Assembly: GCA_910575565.1 (NCBI GenBank)
Contig: CAJTFL010000003.1
Location: 1-64,000 of the forward strand
Length of the DNA stretch: 64,000 bases
DNA from: Lachnospiraceae bacterium
GTDB taxonomy: Bacteria; Bacillota; Clostridia; Lachnospirales; Lachnospiraceae
Direction of reading: 5' to 3'
The notes under the pieces are model-generated. The model was not told the origin of the DNA, did not search any database, and saw only the letters and a list, made by a program, of their open reading frames with translations. Position numbers and translations under genes: made by a program. Positions 51,508 through 60,963 of the stretch are shown piece after piece. Every line of letters begins with the position of its first letter. Positions within the stretch are counted from its first letter, which is position 1.

Positions 51508-51732
51508 ATGGAGACATTGAGAGATGTAAAATGCGGCGCTTCGGTGAAGGTAGTGAAGCTTCACGGCGAAGGCGCAGTGAAGCGGAGGATTATGGATATG
51601 GGGATTACCAGGGGAACCCAGGTGTATGTGCGGAAAGTTGCGCCTTTAGGAGATCCGGTGGAAGTGACGGTAAGGGGCTATGAGCTGTCCCTGCGCAAGG
51701 AAGACGCGCAGATGATTGAGGTGGAAAGCTAG
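51508..51732 (+). CDS. feoA: FeoA-family protein (second)
   Basis: A 74-residue FeoA (GASVKVVKLHGEGAVKRRIM, DMGITRGTQVYVRKVAPLGD, PVEVTVRGYELSLRKEDAQM). The start at 51508 is taken because AGAAGGAG lies 7 nt upstream; ATG at 51502 is too close. Its stop codon overlaps the first bases of a 164-bp palindromic repeat that separates it from feoB. Confidence 0.93.
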   Translation: METLRDVKCGASVKVVKLHGEGAVKRRIMDMGITRGTQVYVRKVAPLGDPVEVTVRGYELSLRKEDAQMIEVES

Positions 51733-51893
51733 TACTGCATTGCGTAAATAACGGTGAATAGGCGTCTGATGTCTGCGTTAGATGTGAATCCCGCGAAACG
51801 AAGGCGTAGTGGTGCTACGTCGAGTTTCGTGGGATTTACAGATGACGTAGACAGCGGGTGCATATTCACTGGAATTTACGCAACGCAGTACTA
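51730..51893. repeat. 164-bp full-length palindromic element inside the feo operon
   Basis: Terminal repeats TAGTACTGCATTGCGTAAAT (51730-51749) and its near-complement (51874-51893, one mismatch). The interior is also largely self-complementary around a TGGTG loop, so the whole RNA would form one long hairpin. A lone terminus (TAGTACTGCGTTGCGTA) occurs at 27619-27635, showing it is a dispersed, MITE-like family. Confidence 0.82.
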
Positions 51894-52003
51894 GTATACT
51901 GTCCGGATGGGCAGTAAGTACATCAGCTTACGGCATACATAGTAACGATACCATGGTCAAAAGATCTTTTGGCCCAACATCATAGAACCAGGAGGAATAG
52001 AAA

Positions 52004-54142
52004 ATGGCGATTAAAATTGCACTGGCCGGGAACCCTAACAGCGGAAAGACCACGCTGTTCAATGCGTTGACCGGTTCCAATCAGTTTGTGGGGAACTGGC
52101 CCGGCGTTACGGTAGAGAAAAAGGAAGGAAAGCTTAAAGGCCAAAAAGATGTGGTGATTATGGATCTCCCGGGGATTTATTCCCTTTCCCCTTATACCTT
52201 GGAGGAAGTGGTTGCCAGGAACTACCTGATCGCAGAGCGTCCGGATGCTATCCTAAATATTGTGGATGGGACGAACTTGGAGCGGAATCTGTACCTTACC
52301 ACCCAGCTGATGGAGCTGGGAATTCCGGTGATTATGGCCGTAAATATGATTGATCTGGTGGAAAAGAACAGCGATGCCATCGATATCCGTCAGCTGGGCA
52401 AGGATTTAGGCTGTGAGGCAGTCCAAATTTCCGCCCTTAAAGGGACAGGGGTTATGGAGGCGGCCGCCAGGGCGGTGGAGGCGGCGAAAAACCGCAGCCA
52501 AAGCCTTCCGGTGCACCGTTTCGGTGAGCAGGTGGAAAGCTGCTTAGAGGAAATCCAGTCCTATCTGGATTCGGATATCCCTGTGGAACAGAGGCGGTTT
52601 TACGCCATTAAGCTTTTGGAGCGGGATGAGAAGATTAAAGGAGGAATGCGTGCCGTTCCAGATGTGGAAAAGCAGATTGCCCAGCTGGAGGAAACGATGG
52701 ATGACGATTCCGAAAGCATCATTACCAACGAGCGGTATGCTTATATTTCCGGGATGATCAAAAACAGCTATCGCAAAGCGGGAAAAGGAAAACTAAGCCA
52801 TTCCGATAAAATCGATCAGGTTGTGACTAACCGGATTTTGGCCCTTCCAATTTTTGCGGCGGTCATGTGGCTGGTGTATTATATTTCTGTAACTACCGTG
52901 GGAACCATGGCTACGGACTGGACGAATGATGTGCTTTTTGGGGAGATTGTGCCGCCTGCGATTGAAGGCTTCCTGACGGCAATCCGCTGTGCGGACTGGC
53001 TTAAGGGGCTGGTTTTAGACGGCATCGTGGCAGGAGTAGGCGCTGTGTTAGGCTTTGTTCCCCAGATGCTGGTGCTGTTCCTTTTCCTGGCCTTTCTGGA
53101 GGCCTGCGGCTATATGGCCAGAATTGCGTTTATTATGGATCGGATCTTCCGTAAGTTTGGTCTGTCGGGAAAATCCTTTATCCCCATGCTCATCGGAACG
53201 GGCTGCGGGGTTCCCGGCGTCATGGCTTCCCGAACCATTGAGAATGACCGGGATCGGAAAATGACCATTATGACCACCACATTTATCCCTTGCGGGGCGA
53301 AGCTTCCGATTATCGCGCTGATTGCAGGGGCGCTGTTTGGGGGAGCTTCCTGGGTGGCTCCAAGCGCATATTTTGTGGGGGTTGCCGCCATTATCGGCTC
53401 CGGCATTATCTTAAAGAAAACTTCCATGTTTGCGGGGGAACCGGCTCCCTTCGTTATGGAGCTCCCAGCGTACCATATGCCGACTTTAGGCAACATCCTG
53501 CGCAGCACATGGGAGCGGGGGTGGTCTTTTATCAAAAAAGCGGGGACGATTATTCTTTTATCCACTATCTTTATCTGGTTTGCCTCTTCCTTTGGCATTG
53601 TGGATGGGCATTTTGCCATGGTGGAGGATTTAGGGGACGGGTTTTTAGCCAATTTGGGCGGCTTAATTGCCTGGATTTTCGCTCCTTTAGGCTGGGGCGA
53701 CTGGCAGATGGCCGTTGCCGCCATTACCGGCTTAGTGGCAAAGGAAAATGTGGTAGGCACGCTGGGGATCCTTTTTGGCTTTGCAGAGGTTGCGGAAGAC
53801 GGACAGGAAATATGGGGAGCGCTGGCCGGAAGCTATTCTGCGGCGGCAGCGTATTCGTTCCTGGTATTTAATCTCCTTTGCGCGCCCTGTTTTGCCGCCA
53901 TAGGGGCGATCAAACGAGAAATGAACAATGCCAGGTGGACTTGGTTTGCCATCGGCTACCAGACAGTTTTAGCCTATCTGGTATCCCTGTGCGTATACCA
54001 AATCGGAACCTTTATTGCTGTGGGGAGCTTTGGCTTGGGAACTGCTGTGGCGGCGGTGGTTATCCTTGGGTTTATTTACCTGTTGGTTCGCCCGGCAGGA
54101 AACATTTCTTTGGCGAATAGGAAAGGGATGGCGAAGGCGTAA
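52004..54142 (+). CDS. feoB: Ferrous iron transporter FeoB
   Basis: A 712-residue protein. N-terminal G domain: G1 GNPNSGKTTLFNALTG, G2 GVTVEKKEG, G3 DLPGIYSLSP, G4 AVNMIDL; then the GDI helical domain (~170-270) and the membrane part with two Gate motifs (GTGCGVPGVMASRTIEND and FIPCGAKLPIIALIAG). It imports Fe2+. The start after AGGAGGAAT is clear. Its stop overlaps the next gene's start by one base. The palindromic repeat 111 bp upstream may affect its expression relative to feoA. Confidence 0.98.
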   Translation: MAIKIALAGNPNSGKTTLFNALTGSNQFVGNWPGVTVEKKEGKLKGQKDVVIMDLPGIYSLSPYTLEEVVARNYLIAERPDAILNIVDGTNLERNLYLTTQLMELGIPVIMAVNMIDLVEKNSDAIDIRQLGKDLGCEAVQISALKGTGVMEAAARAVEAAKNRSQSLPVHRFGEQVESCLEEIQSYLDSDIPVEQRRFYAIKLLERDEKIKGGMRAVPDVEKQIAQLEETMDDDSESIITNERYAYISGMIKNSYRKAGKGKLSHSDKIDQVVTNRILALPIFAAVMWLVYYISVTTVGTMATDWTNDVLFGEIVPPAIEGFLTAIRCADWLKGLVLDGIVAGVGAVLGFVPQMLVLFLFLAFLEACGYMARIAFIMDRIFRKFGLSGKSFIPMLIGTGCGVPGVMASRTIENDRDRKMTIMTTTFIPCGAKLPIIALIAGALFGGASWVAPSAYFVGVAAIIGSGIILKKTSMFAGEPAPFVMELPAYHMPTLGNILRSTWERGWSFIKKAGTIILLSTIFIWFASSFGIVDGHFAMVEDLGDGFLANLGGLIAWIFAPLGWGDWQMAVAAITGLVAKENVVGTLGILFGFAEVAEDGQEIWGALAGSYSAAAAYSFLVFNLLCAPCFAAIGAIKREMNNARWTWFAIGYQTVLAYLVSLCVYQIGTFIAVGSFGLGTAVAAVVILGFIYLLVRPAGNISLANRKGMAKA

Positions 54143-54330
54143 TGAGTTTAGGGACGATTGCAACGGCTCTGGCCGTGTGCTTGATGGCTTTTTTCGCAGC
54201 TAAAAGCGTTTGGAAAAACAGGAAGGCCGGGGGCTGCAGCTCTTGCGGATCCTGCGGCTGCGGCTGTAGCGGATGCCAGCCTGGCCGCGGAGTTAAAGAG
54301 CGTGAAAAAGAGGCGCAAAAAGAAGCATGA
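54142..54330 (+). CDS. FeoB-associated Cys-rich membrane protein
   Basis: A 62-residue protein with one N-terminal membrane helix (TIATALAVCLMAFFAAKSVW) and a cysteine cluster (GGCSSCGSCGCGCSGCQPG), then a charged tail. It matches the FeoB-associated Cys-rich family (PF12669). Start ATG overlaps the FeoB stop (TAATG). It probably handles metal or redox at the transporter. Terminator at 54391-54422. Confidence 0.9.
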   Translation: MSLGTIATALAVCLMAFFAAKSVWKNRKAGGCSSCGSCGCGCSGCQPGRGVKEREKEAQKEA

Positions 54331-54390
54331 AAATAAAAAGGGGCAGGCAGCAGGCAAAGTCCCCTTAAGGAAGTATATGAAATTTCCGGA

Positions 54391-54422
54391 GAAACCGGCA
54401 TGGCATAAGCCACGCCGGTTTC
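54391..54422 (+). terminator. feo operon terminator
   Basis: GAAACCGGC and GCCGGTTTC arms (further paired TGGC/GCCA inside), followed by TTTCTGC. 60 bp after the last feo gene; 54425-54602 hold no gene I can support. Confidence 0.75.
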
Positions 54423-54602
54423 TTTCTGCTCCATCCCAAAACATTTTCGCCAGTTCATCGCTTACATAAAGATTTCCCTGTGTGGCGGATGGGTGATACA
54501 GGGAAAACGTATGCTTCCCGGGCAGCCTTCTCCTGACCGCCATCCCTGGTTTCCTTATGGGCTACTGCCCTTTTGCGGCTCCTTTTCATGCGCCGTAAAA
54601 TT

Positions 54603-55436
54603 TCACTTTCGGATATGCTGGATGGCGATGCATCCAGGCCCTCCATGGGTAATAAAAACATGGCTCAGCAAATGCACACGCACATCGATTCCTGGAAATT
54701 CTTCCAGAGCCAACTCCCGGATCTGGGCGGCGGCTTTTGGCGCAGCCCCATGGACGATGTACAGAATGTCATCTTTCCCAACCTGGTCTTTTTTCATCTG
54801 CCGGAATACGGCTTTTGCCGCCCGCTTCATGGTTCGCCCTACGCCGAACTTATCCAGGCTGCTCCCGGCCTCATTTAACGTTAAGATAGGCTTTAAATCC
54901 AGCAGGGAGCCGACGAAGGCCACCGCCGGGGAAAGCCTGCCTCCCCGCCTTAAAAATTCAAAGTCCTGGGGAATCAGGTAGGATTTGGTCTGCCGGATCT
55001 TCTCTTCAAGCATTTGGACAATCTCATCCTTTTTCCTCCCTTCTTTAGCCATGGCGGCCGCCCGCTGAACCATATACCGGTGAGGGCCGCACAGGGTCCT
55101 GGTGTTGATTACGGTAATATCCTCCCGGTTATCAGCGCTTTCCCTGGCCATGCAGGCCGTCTGGTAAGTGCCGGACAGGCCGTCCGCCATGGAAATATTG
55201 ATGATCGGCGAGCCCTTGCAGGAAGCATAGGCGTCCATCACATCCCCTAAAGGGGGCTGGGAGGAAACGGGAATATTCCCGGCCTGGATATCGGCTACAA
55301 ATTCATCTACGGGCACTTCCAAATCCCTGAAATTCTTGTTCCCAATGGAAATACATAAAGGGATGGAAATTACCCCGGTCTCTTGTTCCTCTTTTGCAGT
55401 GAAAAGGCTGGAGGAATCGGTGATAATCTGAACCAT
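54603..55436 (-). CDS. DegV-family fatty-acid-binding protein
   Basis: A 277-residue DegV/FakB-type protein. MVQIITDSSSLFTAKEEQET opens it; the lipid-binding Ser/Thr motif is SSQPPLGDVMDAY, followed by ISMADGLSGTYQTA and the C-terminal VFITHGGPGCIAI. FakB proteins present fatty acids to the kinase FakA for phospholipid synthesis; no fakA lies here. The start at 55436 follows AAAAGGAGAC and is preferred over the longer frame. Single gene, convergent with feo. Confidence 0.93.
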   Translation of the reverse strand: MVQIITDSSSLFTAKEEQETGVISIPLCISIGNKNFRDLEVPVDEFVADIQAGNIPVSSQPPLGDVMDAYASCKGSPIINISMADGLSGTYQTACMARESADNREDITVINTRTLCGPHRYMVQRAAAMAKEGRKKDEIVQMLEEKIRQTKSYLIPQDFEFLRRGGRLSPAVAFVGSLLDLKPILTLNEAGSSLDKFGVGRTMKRAAKAVFRQMKKDQVGKDDILYIVHGAAPKAAAQIRELALEEFPGIDVRVHLLSHVFITHGGPGCIAIQHIRK

Positions 55437-55557
55437 CGCGGTCTCCTTTTGTCTTTTTTTAGTATATATACTTAAAAAGCGCATTATGTAGTTTTGAAAA
55501 CCACTTGCATGGGGTTAATTATATTTGACAGGAAAGCAAAAGTCAACTATTTTCACA

Positions 55558-55741
55558 TAAAATCTGCCGTCCGTTCAGCCCGCGCCATTCGCACTGCGCA
55601 GCGTCCCTTTAGGGGAAATCGCGCCTTACGGCGCTTTCCGCTGCTTACGCAGCTCCTTTTGCTCATAAACGGGCGCTCCCTCAGTGAAAAGCGATGAAGG
55701 AAAATTCATGCAAGCATGATTTTCCTTCATCGCTTTCCACT
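55558..55741. repeat. Intergenic repeat with 27-bp-arm hairpin
   Basis: Starts with AAAATCTGCCGTCCGTTCAG, which matches, inverted, the end of repeat R3 (48966-48989). It ends in a near-perfect hairpin (arms 55682-55710 and 55715-55741) of the type GCGATGAAGGAAAAT. Non-coding; the gap 55437-55851 holds nothing else I can support. Confidence 0.6.
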
Positions 55742-55851
55742 GGCTGAACGATTAATTTAAAAATTCGTAAGTTTTTCTTCAAAACTTATCCACGATTTTC
55801 TGCTAAACTAAACCTCAGAGCAAACATTCCACAAAAAGAGGAGAATCCACT

Positions 55852-56685
55852 ATGACAAACCGAAATATCATTATCGCTGCCGTCCTCTCCGGCGCCGTAA
55901 TCACTGGCGCTGTGATCGCGGTGGCCTGCTCCGCCCTGGAAACCCCGGATAAGATAGACTTGGCCTCCACTTATACCACCGTAGCCGCAAGCTCCGAGCC
56001 GGAGCCCGAATCTACGGCTGCCCCCGCCACGGCGCCGGAAACCTCCGGACAGGCGGAAGGCGCAGGGGAACAGGCAGAAAGCATCACCTATGAGATCCAA
56101 ACCCACAAGGAGGGCAATATCTCGGTTCAGTACCCGGTCCTGTCCAATATCAGCGACCCGGCAAAGCAGGAGCAGGTTAACCAGCTGTTAAAGAAAAATG
56201 CCCTTTCCATCCTGGATGCCTGGGACGCAGGCTCCGGAAAAACCTCCATAGAGATCAAATGCCAGGTTCCTTCCGTCACCAGGAAGCGGGCAACTGCCCT
56301 TTACACCGGCTCCGCCTTCACCGAAGGCACGGCTCATCCCACCAATATCTTTTACTCCAACACGGTGGATTTGGACGCCTGCAAGGATCTGGGGCTTAGC
56401 GACTACACAGACCCTTACACCATGGCCGGATATGTGCTCAGCGACGACGTGCAGTTCAGCGGCCTTGGCGGGGAAGCCCTTTCCATGGTGATGGAAGAGC
56501 GTAAGCTTACGGACATTAACGGTTACACGAAAATATTTGAGGAAGCCGACTTCCCCCTTGCCGCCTCCCCGGCCTGGCCCTCCTCCTTCAGCTATGAAAA
56601 GCAGGGAGAAATTTACTTTTCCATCCCTGTTTCTCACGCCGCAGGAGATTACGCCATCGTACAGTTTACGCCGGAAACGAAATAA
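55852..56685 (+). CDS. Predicted lipoprotein with DUF4163/RsiV-like domain
   Basis: A 277-residue exported protein. The signal segment (IIIAAVLSGAVITGAVIAVA) ends in a lipobox-like AVAC. A Ser/Pro/Glu/Ala linker (~45-80) leads to YEIQTHKEGNISVQYPVLSN and ISDPAKQEQVNQLLKKNALS, resembling the DUF4163 half of PdaC/RsiV-type proteins; the DUF3298-like C-terminus (PVSHAAGDYAIVQFTPETK) is present. Role unknown, perhaps cell-wall binding. The start follows AAGAGGAG. Confidence 0.8.
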   Translation: MTNRNIIIAAVLSGAVITGAVIAVACSALETPDKIDLASTYTTVAASSEPEPESTAAPATAPETSGQAEGAGEQAESITYEIQTHKEGNISVQYPVLSNISDPAKQEQVNQLLKKNALSILDAWDAGSGKTSIEIKCQVPSVTRKRATALYTGSAFTEGTAHPTNIFYSNTVDLDACKDLGLSDYTDPYTMAGYVLSDDVQFSGLGGEALSMVMEERKLTDINGYTKIFEEADFPLAASPAWPSSFSYEKQGEIYFSIPVSHAAGDYAIVQFTPETK

Positions 56686-56740
56686 AACAAGGCAAAGGAT
56701 TCTGCATAAATTCTACATAAACCGCCGGACAGATCACAAA

Positions 56741-56820
56741 CTGCCGCACAAAACAAAAGCCTGCAAGGGACTAATCCTAATCACCCCTGTCCCCTGCAGC
56801 TTTTTTGTTTTGTGCGGCAG
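56741..56820. terminator. Bidirectional terminator
   Basis: An 80-bp imperfect palindrome (outer CTGCCGCACAAAACAAAAGC and complement, inner CTGCAGGGGAC) with A-runs on one side and T-runs on the other, lying between convergent genes. Confidence 0.82.
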
Positions 56821-56898
56821 TATCTGCACGCGTCTGCACAGTCTGCCACGCTATAATCCTGCCAAGCCAAATCCCTTAGCTTACCTTTAGCTTACCCC

Positions 56899-57579
56899 TT
56901 ACCGCTCTTCCTTCTCCGCTACCTCTCCCTGCTTCTTATAGATGGAGTTGGGAGCCACGCAGCCCCTCACGCTGGATAAGGGATAGATATTGGTATGCTT
57001 TCCTATCACCGTGCCCGGATTTAAGACGGAGCCGCAGCCTACCTCCACGCCGTCGCCTAAGATAGCCCCTACCTTCTTTAACCCGGTTTCGATGTCGCCG
57101 TCCAAGGCATGGATCTTGACCAGGGTTTTGTCGGATTTCACATTGGACGTTACCGCCCCTGCCCCCATATGGGACTTGAACCCTAAGATGGAATCGCCTA
57201 CATAGTTGTAGTGAGGAACCTGGACGCCGTTGAACAGGATTACATTCTTTAACTCACAGGAATTGCCCACCACGGCCTTTTCCCCCACGACCGTATTTCC
57301 CCTGAGGAAAGCGCTGTGGCGGATCTCCGCCCCCGCACAGATAATGGCCGGGCCGGTCATCAGCACGGAACGGGCAAGGTTTGCGGATTTATGGATCCAG
57401 ATATTTTCTCCCAGCTTCTTATACTCGTCCTCAGGAAGGCGCTTCCCAATAGAGGTAATGCATTTCCCGATATGCGGGAGGACTTCCCAGGGATAAGCAT
57501 ACATATTAAACAGCCTGGCCACGATGGTCTGGGTCAAATCAAAAAGCTCCGTGTTCTTCATCTCTTCCTGTTTCATCAT
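56899..57579 (-). CDS. Hexapeptide-repeat acyl/nucleotidyl-transferase-like protein
   Basis: A 226-residue protein. The core (~60-205) is a left-handed beta-helix (IWIHKSANLARSVLMTGPAI, AFLRGNTVVGEKAVVGNSCE, VGAILGDGVEVGCGSVLNPG) like the C-terminal half of GlmU or sugar acyltransferases, but no nucleotidyl-transferase domain precedes it. The substrate is unclear. ATG at 57579 overlaps the topB stop codon by 4 nt, so it is translationally coupled to topB. Confidence 0.85.
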   Translation of the reverse strand: MMKQEEMKNTELFDLTQTIVARLFNMYAYPWEVLPHIGKCITSIGKRLPEDEYKKLGENIWIHKSANLARSVLMTGPAIICAGAEIRHSAFLRGNTVVGEKAVVGNSCELKNVILFNGVQVPHYNYVGDSILGFKSHMGAGAVTSNVKSDKTLVKIHALDGDIETGLKKVGAILGDGVEVGCGSVLNPGTVIGKHTNIYPLSSVRGCVAPNSIYKKQGEVAEKEER

Positions 57580-59672
57580 ACTTTCTCGGTCTCCTTTATC
57601 TTTTTATTCCCACGATAATAAACTGCCGCCGAATCAAAATTAGGCCGCAATCCATAACCGCTCCCCAGCCTTTTTACTCCTATGGTCCGTCCTGCCACAA
57701 AACGGTTCAGCTTCTCCATATATTCTTCCGGCGTAATCGAGCCTTCCGCCACATACGTCAGCCCCTTCTCCCAGCTGGCAGTCAATTCCGGGTTCAGCAG
57801 CTGCTTAATGGAGACATTGACCACCTCAAAAATCAATTCTCCTAAAAGGGTGGGGGTAATGACCTGGGTTTTCTGATTTAAGTCCAGGTACTTGATATGA
57901 ACCAGTTTTTTCAGGATCTCCGCCCTGGTGGCGCTGGTTCCGATGCCGCTTCCCTTAATCTGAGCCCGCAGCTCCTCATCCTCGATCAGCTGGCCTGCAT
58001 TTTCCATGGCCAGGATCATGGAGCCAGAGGTATACCGCTTAGGGGGCGAAGTCTCTCCCTCCTTGATGGCAAAATCAGAAATGTCCAGGATTTCCCCCTT
58101 CTTCAGTCCCTTTAGCCTCTCTAAGAACTCTGGGTTTTCCATGTCCTTCTTATTTTCCTGGTCATTTTCCGTCCCCTCGCCCCGCTCCGAAAAAGGCTCT
58201 GGAGACGCCGCCTTTAGGTCTTCCTGCTGCCCCTGCCCGTTTTCCTTTTTCCTATAGTTTATGTCGGCAACCTTTAAATATCCCGGTTCCAGCAAAACTT
58301 TAAAATTGGCAAAAAAATGTTCCTTTTCCCGCTCCATCTCCAGGGAATACTTCTGGTAAACCGCCGCGGGATAAAAAATGCTTAAAAACCGCCTGCAGAT
58401 CACCTGGTAAATCTTCTCCTGCAAGGGCTGCAGCCTTCCTGTTGCCCCAAGCCCCTGGCCTGTGGGGATAATGGCATAATGATCCGTAATCTGCTTGTCA
58501 TTAACGTAACGGGTCTTTGCGATGGTTTTCCAAAGCCCTGCCTGCAAGGCTTCGTTGGCAAAGGCAGACATAGGGCCATAGCCCTTTAGCCCCCCGATAT
58601 TTTTCCCAATCTCCTTAGCTACCGCCGTGGACAATACCCTGGCATCCGTCCTGGGATAAGTCACCAGCTTTTTCTCGTAAAGCTCCTGGACTGCCTGAAG
58701 AGCCTGGTCGGGGCTGATCTTAAACATCTTGGAGCAATCGTTCTGAAGCTCCGCCAAGTTATACAGAAGGGGCGGGTTTTTCGTTTCCTTCTTGCTCTCC
58801 TTCTTCACCAGGCAGCCCCTTACCGGGGGCGTTTCTTCGAGGGCTTTAATAAGCTCCTCTGCATCCTCCCTTTTCCGAAAGCCGTTATCCTTATAAAGAG
58901 CCGGCGTGCCAAAATACCGGGAGCCTTCCACCGCTTTCCACTCGCCGTTAAAGAAGAATTCCCCCAGCTTAAAGGAAGCCGTCACCCGGTAAAAGGGCGT
59001 CTTGACGAAATCCCGGATCTCCCGCTCCCGCCGCACCACCATCCCCAGGACACAGGTCATCACCCGTCCCACGGAAACCACAGTGGACTTGGTTTTTAAA
59101 TAGCCGGAAAGGAAGGGGCCGTACTTTAAAGTAAGGATCCGGGAAAAATTAATGCCCATCAGGTAATCTTCCTTGGCCCGCAGATAAGCGGAAGCGCTAA
59201 GGTTATCGTACTCCGAAAGATCCTTTGCCTCCCGGATTCCCCTTAAAATCTCCTCTTCCGTCTGGGAATCAATCCAGACCCGTTTTTCCTTCTTGCCCTT
59301 TACCCCCGCCATCTGAGCCACCAGGCGGTAAATATACTCGCCCTCCCGCCCAGAGTCGGTGCACACATAGATCGTGTCCACGTCAGCCCGGTTTAACAGG
59401 CCAGATACTACCTGAAACTGCTTGGCCACGCTGTCAATCACCTGGTATTTAAACTTTTCCGGAAGGAAAGGAAGGGTTTCTAAGCTCCATCGCTTTAATG
59501 CCGGATCGTAGGCATCCGGGTAACTCATGGTGATCAGGTGGCCTACGCACCAGGTAATCACCGCCTGATCCGATTCGATATACCCGTCCCCCCGCCTTCC
59601 TTTAACCTTCAAGGCTTCGGCAAACTGCTGAGCCACGCTGGGCTTTTCCGCAATATATAATGACTTTGGCAT
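57576..59672 (-). CDS. topB: DNA topoisomerase III
   Basis: A 698-residue type IA topoisomerase. TOPRIM residues in LYIAEKPSVAQQFAEALK and CTDSGREGEYIYRLV, the catalytic Tyr in KKLVTYPRTDARVL, and the decatenation-loop-type region with a long Glu/Gln insert (~490-540) are visible; GSGIGTSATRAEILKKL ends the core. No zinc fingers at the C-terminus, as usual for this family. It relaxes and decatenates DNA. It overlaps the hexapeptide gene and lies 2 bp downstream of galM. Confidence 0.96.
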   Translation of the reverse strand: MPKSLYIAEKPSVAQQFAEALKVKGRRGDGYIESDQAVITWCVGHLITMSYPDAYDPALKRWSLETLPFLPEKFKYQVIDSVAKQFQVVSGLLNRADVDTIYVCTDSGREGEYIYRLVAQMAGVKGKKEKRVWIDSQTEEEILRGIREAKDLSEYDNLSASAYLRAKEDYLMGINFSRILTLKYGPFLSGYLKTKSTVVSVGRVMTCVLGMVVRREREIRDFVKTPFYRVTASFKLGEFFFNGEWKAVEGSRYFGTPALYKDNGFRKREDAEELIKALEETPPVRGCLVKKESKKETKNPPLLYNLAELQNDCSKMFKISPDQALQAVQELYEKKLVTYPRTDARVLSTAVAKEIGKNIGGLKGYGPMSAFANEALQAGLWKTIAKTRYVNDKQITDHYAIIPTGQGLGATGRLQPLQEKIYQVICRRFLSIFYPAAVYQKYSLEMEREKEHFFANFKVLLEPGYLKVADINYRKKENGQGQQEDLKAASPEPFSERGEGTENDQENKKDMENPEFLERLKGLKKGEILDISDFAIKEGETSPPKRYTSGSMILAMENAGQLIEDEELRAQIKGSGIGTSATRAEILKKLVHIKYLDLNQKTQVITPTLLGELIFEVVNVSIKQLLNPELTASWEKGLTYVAEGSITPEEYMEKLNRFVAGRTIGVKRLGSGYGLRPNFDSAAVYYRGNKKIKETEKV

Positions 59673-59674
59673 AT

Positions 59675-60727
59675 TTACAAAAATTTATAGATGGTCGTCG
59701 TCTCGTACACTTCCCCAGCCTTTAAGAAAGGAGAGGGGAACTGGGGCTTATTCACCGAATCCGGATAATACTGGGTTTCAAAGCAGTAGGCATGGCGGAA
59801 CCCGTACACTGCCCCTTCCTTCCCCGGCATATCCCCGGTCAGGAAGTTTGCCGTGTAAAACTGAACGCCTGGAAGATCCGTATACACTTCCATAAGCCTG
59901 CCAGACTCCGGCTCATACGCCTTGGCGCAGAGGGAAAGCTCTCCTGCCTTATGGTTTAACACCCAGTTATGATCGTACCCGTTCCCTAAAACCAGCTGCT
60001 CGTCATCTCCCCCGATGTCCCGCCCTATAGGCTTCATCGTGGTAAAATCCATGGGCGTGCCCTTAACGGGAAGGATCCTTCCGTCCGGAATCAGCACGGA
60101 ATCAATAGGAGTAAAGTAATCTGCATCAATCCAAACCTGGTGCGTTCCGATATTCCCCTTCCCATGGCCTGCCAGGTTAAAGTAACTGTGATTCGTAAAA
60201 TTCGCCACCGTATCCTGATCGGAAACCATATGGTAATGGATCATCACCGAATTCTCATCGGTCAGCGTATAGCTTACCGTAATCTGGGCATTCCCCGGAT
60301 AGCCCTGATCCATGTCCGGGCTGTTTAAGGAAAAGGATACCCTGCTTCCCAGGCTGCTCTCATCCAGCTCCACTTCCCAGATGCGGGTGCGGTAAAATGC
60401 CGGTGCGCTGTGCAGGTTATTAGGCCCGTCGTTGGCGTACAGCTCATACCTGATTCCATTCAGCGTAAATGCTGCATTGCCGATACGGTTGGCATTCCTT
60501 CCGATGGTCGCGCCGAGATGGGGGGAATTGACCAGGTATTTTTCCACCGTGTCGTAGCCTAATACCACATCCGCCAGCTTCCCGTCCTTATCCGGAACCA
60601 TCATGGATACCCAAATACCTCCCAGATTCGTAAATGAAGCACTGACTCCATTTTCATTGGTCAAGGTATATAAATCCACCTGGCTGCCATCCGGAGTTTC
60701 CCCAAAGCGTTCTACTTTAATTGCCAT
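59675..60727 (-). CDS. galM: Aldose 1-epimerase
   Basis: A 350-residue galactose mutarotase. Substrate His in NLHSAPAFYRTRIWEV and ANFTNHSYFNLAGHG, acid/base Glu near the C-terminus in the RHAYCFETQYYPDSVNKPQF motif. It interconverts alpha- and beta-sugars. The start at 60727 follows CGGAGG and is preferred to a longer frame. Its stop is 2 bp from the topB start, implying one transcript. Confidence 0.96.
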   Translation of the reverse strand: MAIKVERFGETPDGSQVDLYTLTNENGVSASFTNLGGIWVSMMVPDKDGKLADVVLGYDTVEKYLVNSPHLGATIGRNANRIGNAAFTLNGIRYELYANDGPNNLHSAPAFYRTRIWEVELDESSLGSRVSFSLNSPDMDQGYPGNAQITVSYTLTDENSVMIHYHMVSDQDTVANFTNHSYFNLAGHGKGNIGTHQVWIDADYFTPIDSVLIPDGRILPVKGTPMDFTTMKPIGRDIGGDDEQLVLGNGYDHNWVLNHKAGELSLCAKAYEPESGRLMEVYTDLPGVQFYTANFLTGDMPGKEGAVYGFRHAYCFETQYYPDSVNKPQFPSPFLKAGEVYETTTIYKFL

Positions 60728-60963
60728 TTGCAATCCTCCGTTTCTTGTGACGGACATTCCCGAAACAGGCGCAAGCCCTTTCCGAAAACGCCCATAATTT
60801 TTTGCTGCCTTTCTGTGTGGCAAGGCCTGTGCCGCCTAAACGCCAGCCTGCCCTTTGGCTGCCTAGCACGTAAAGCATCATCCCCGAAAGCCATCGCTCT
60901 TCTCCACAGATTATAACGCAAAGGCCAAATTCTGGCAACAAAAACCTTCATCCCCTGGCGTTC

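Noticed and set aside
54148..54543. 131-codon minus-strand frame across the feo terminator.
   Set aside because: It is antisense to the Cys-rich FeoB partner and passes through a terminator; no family features.
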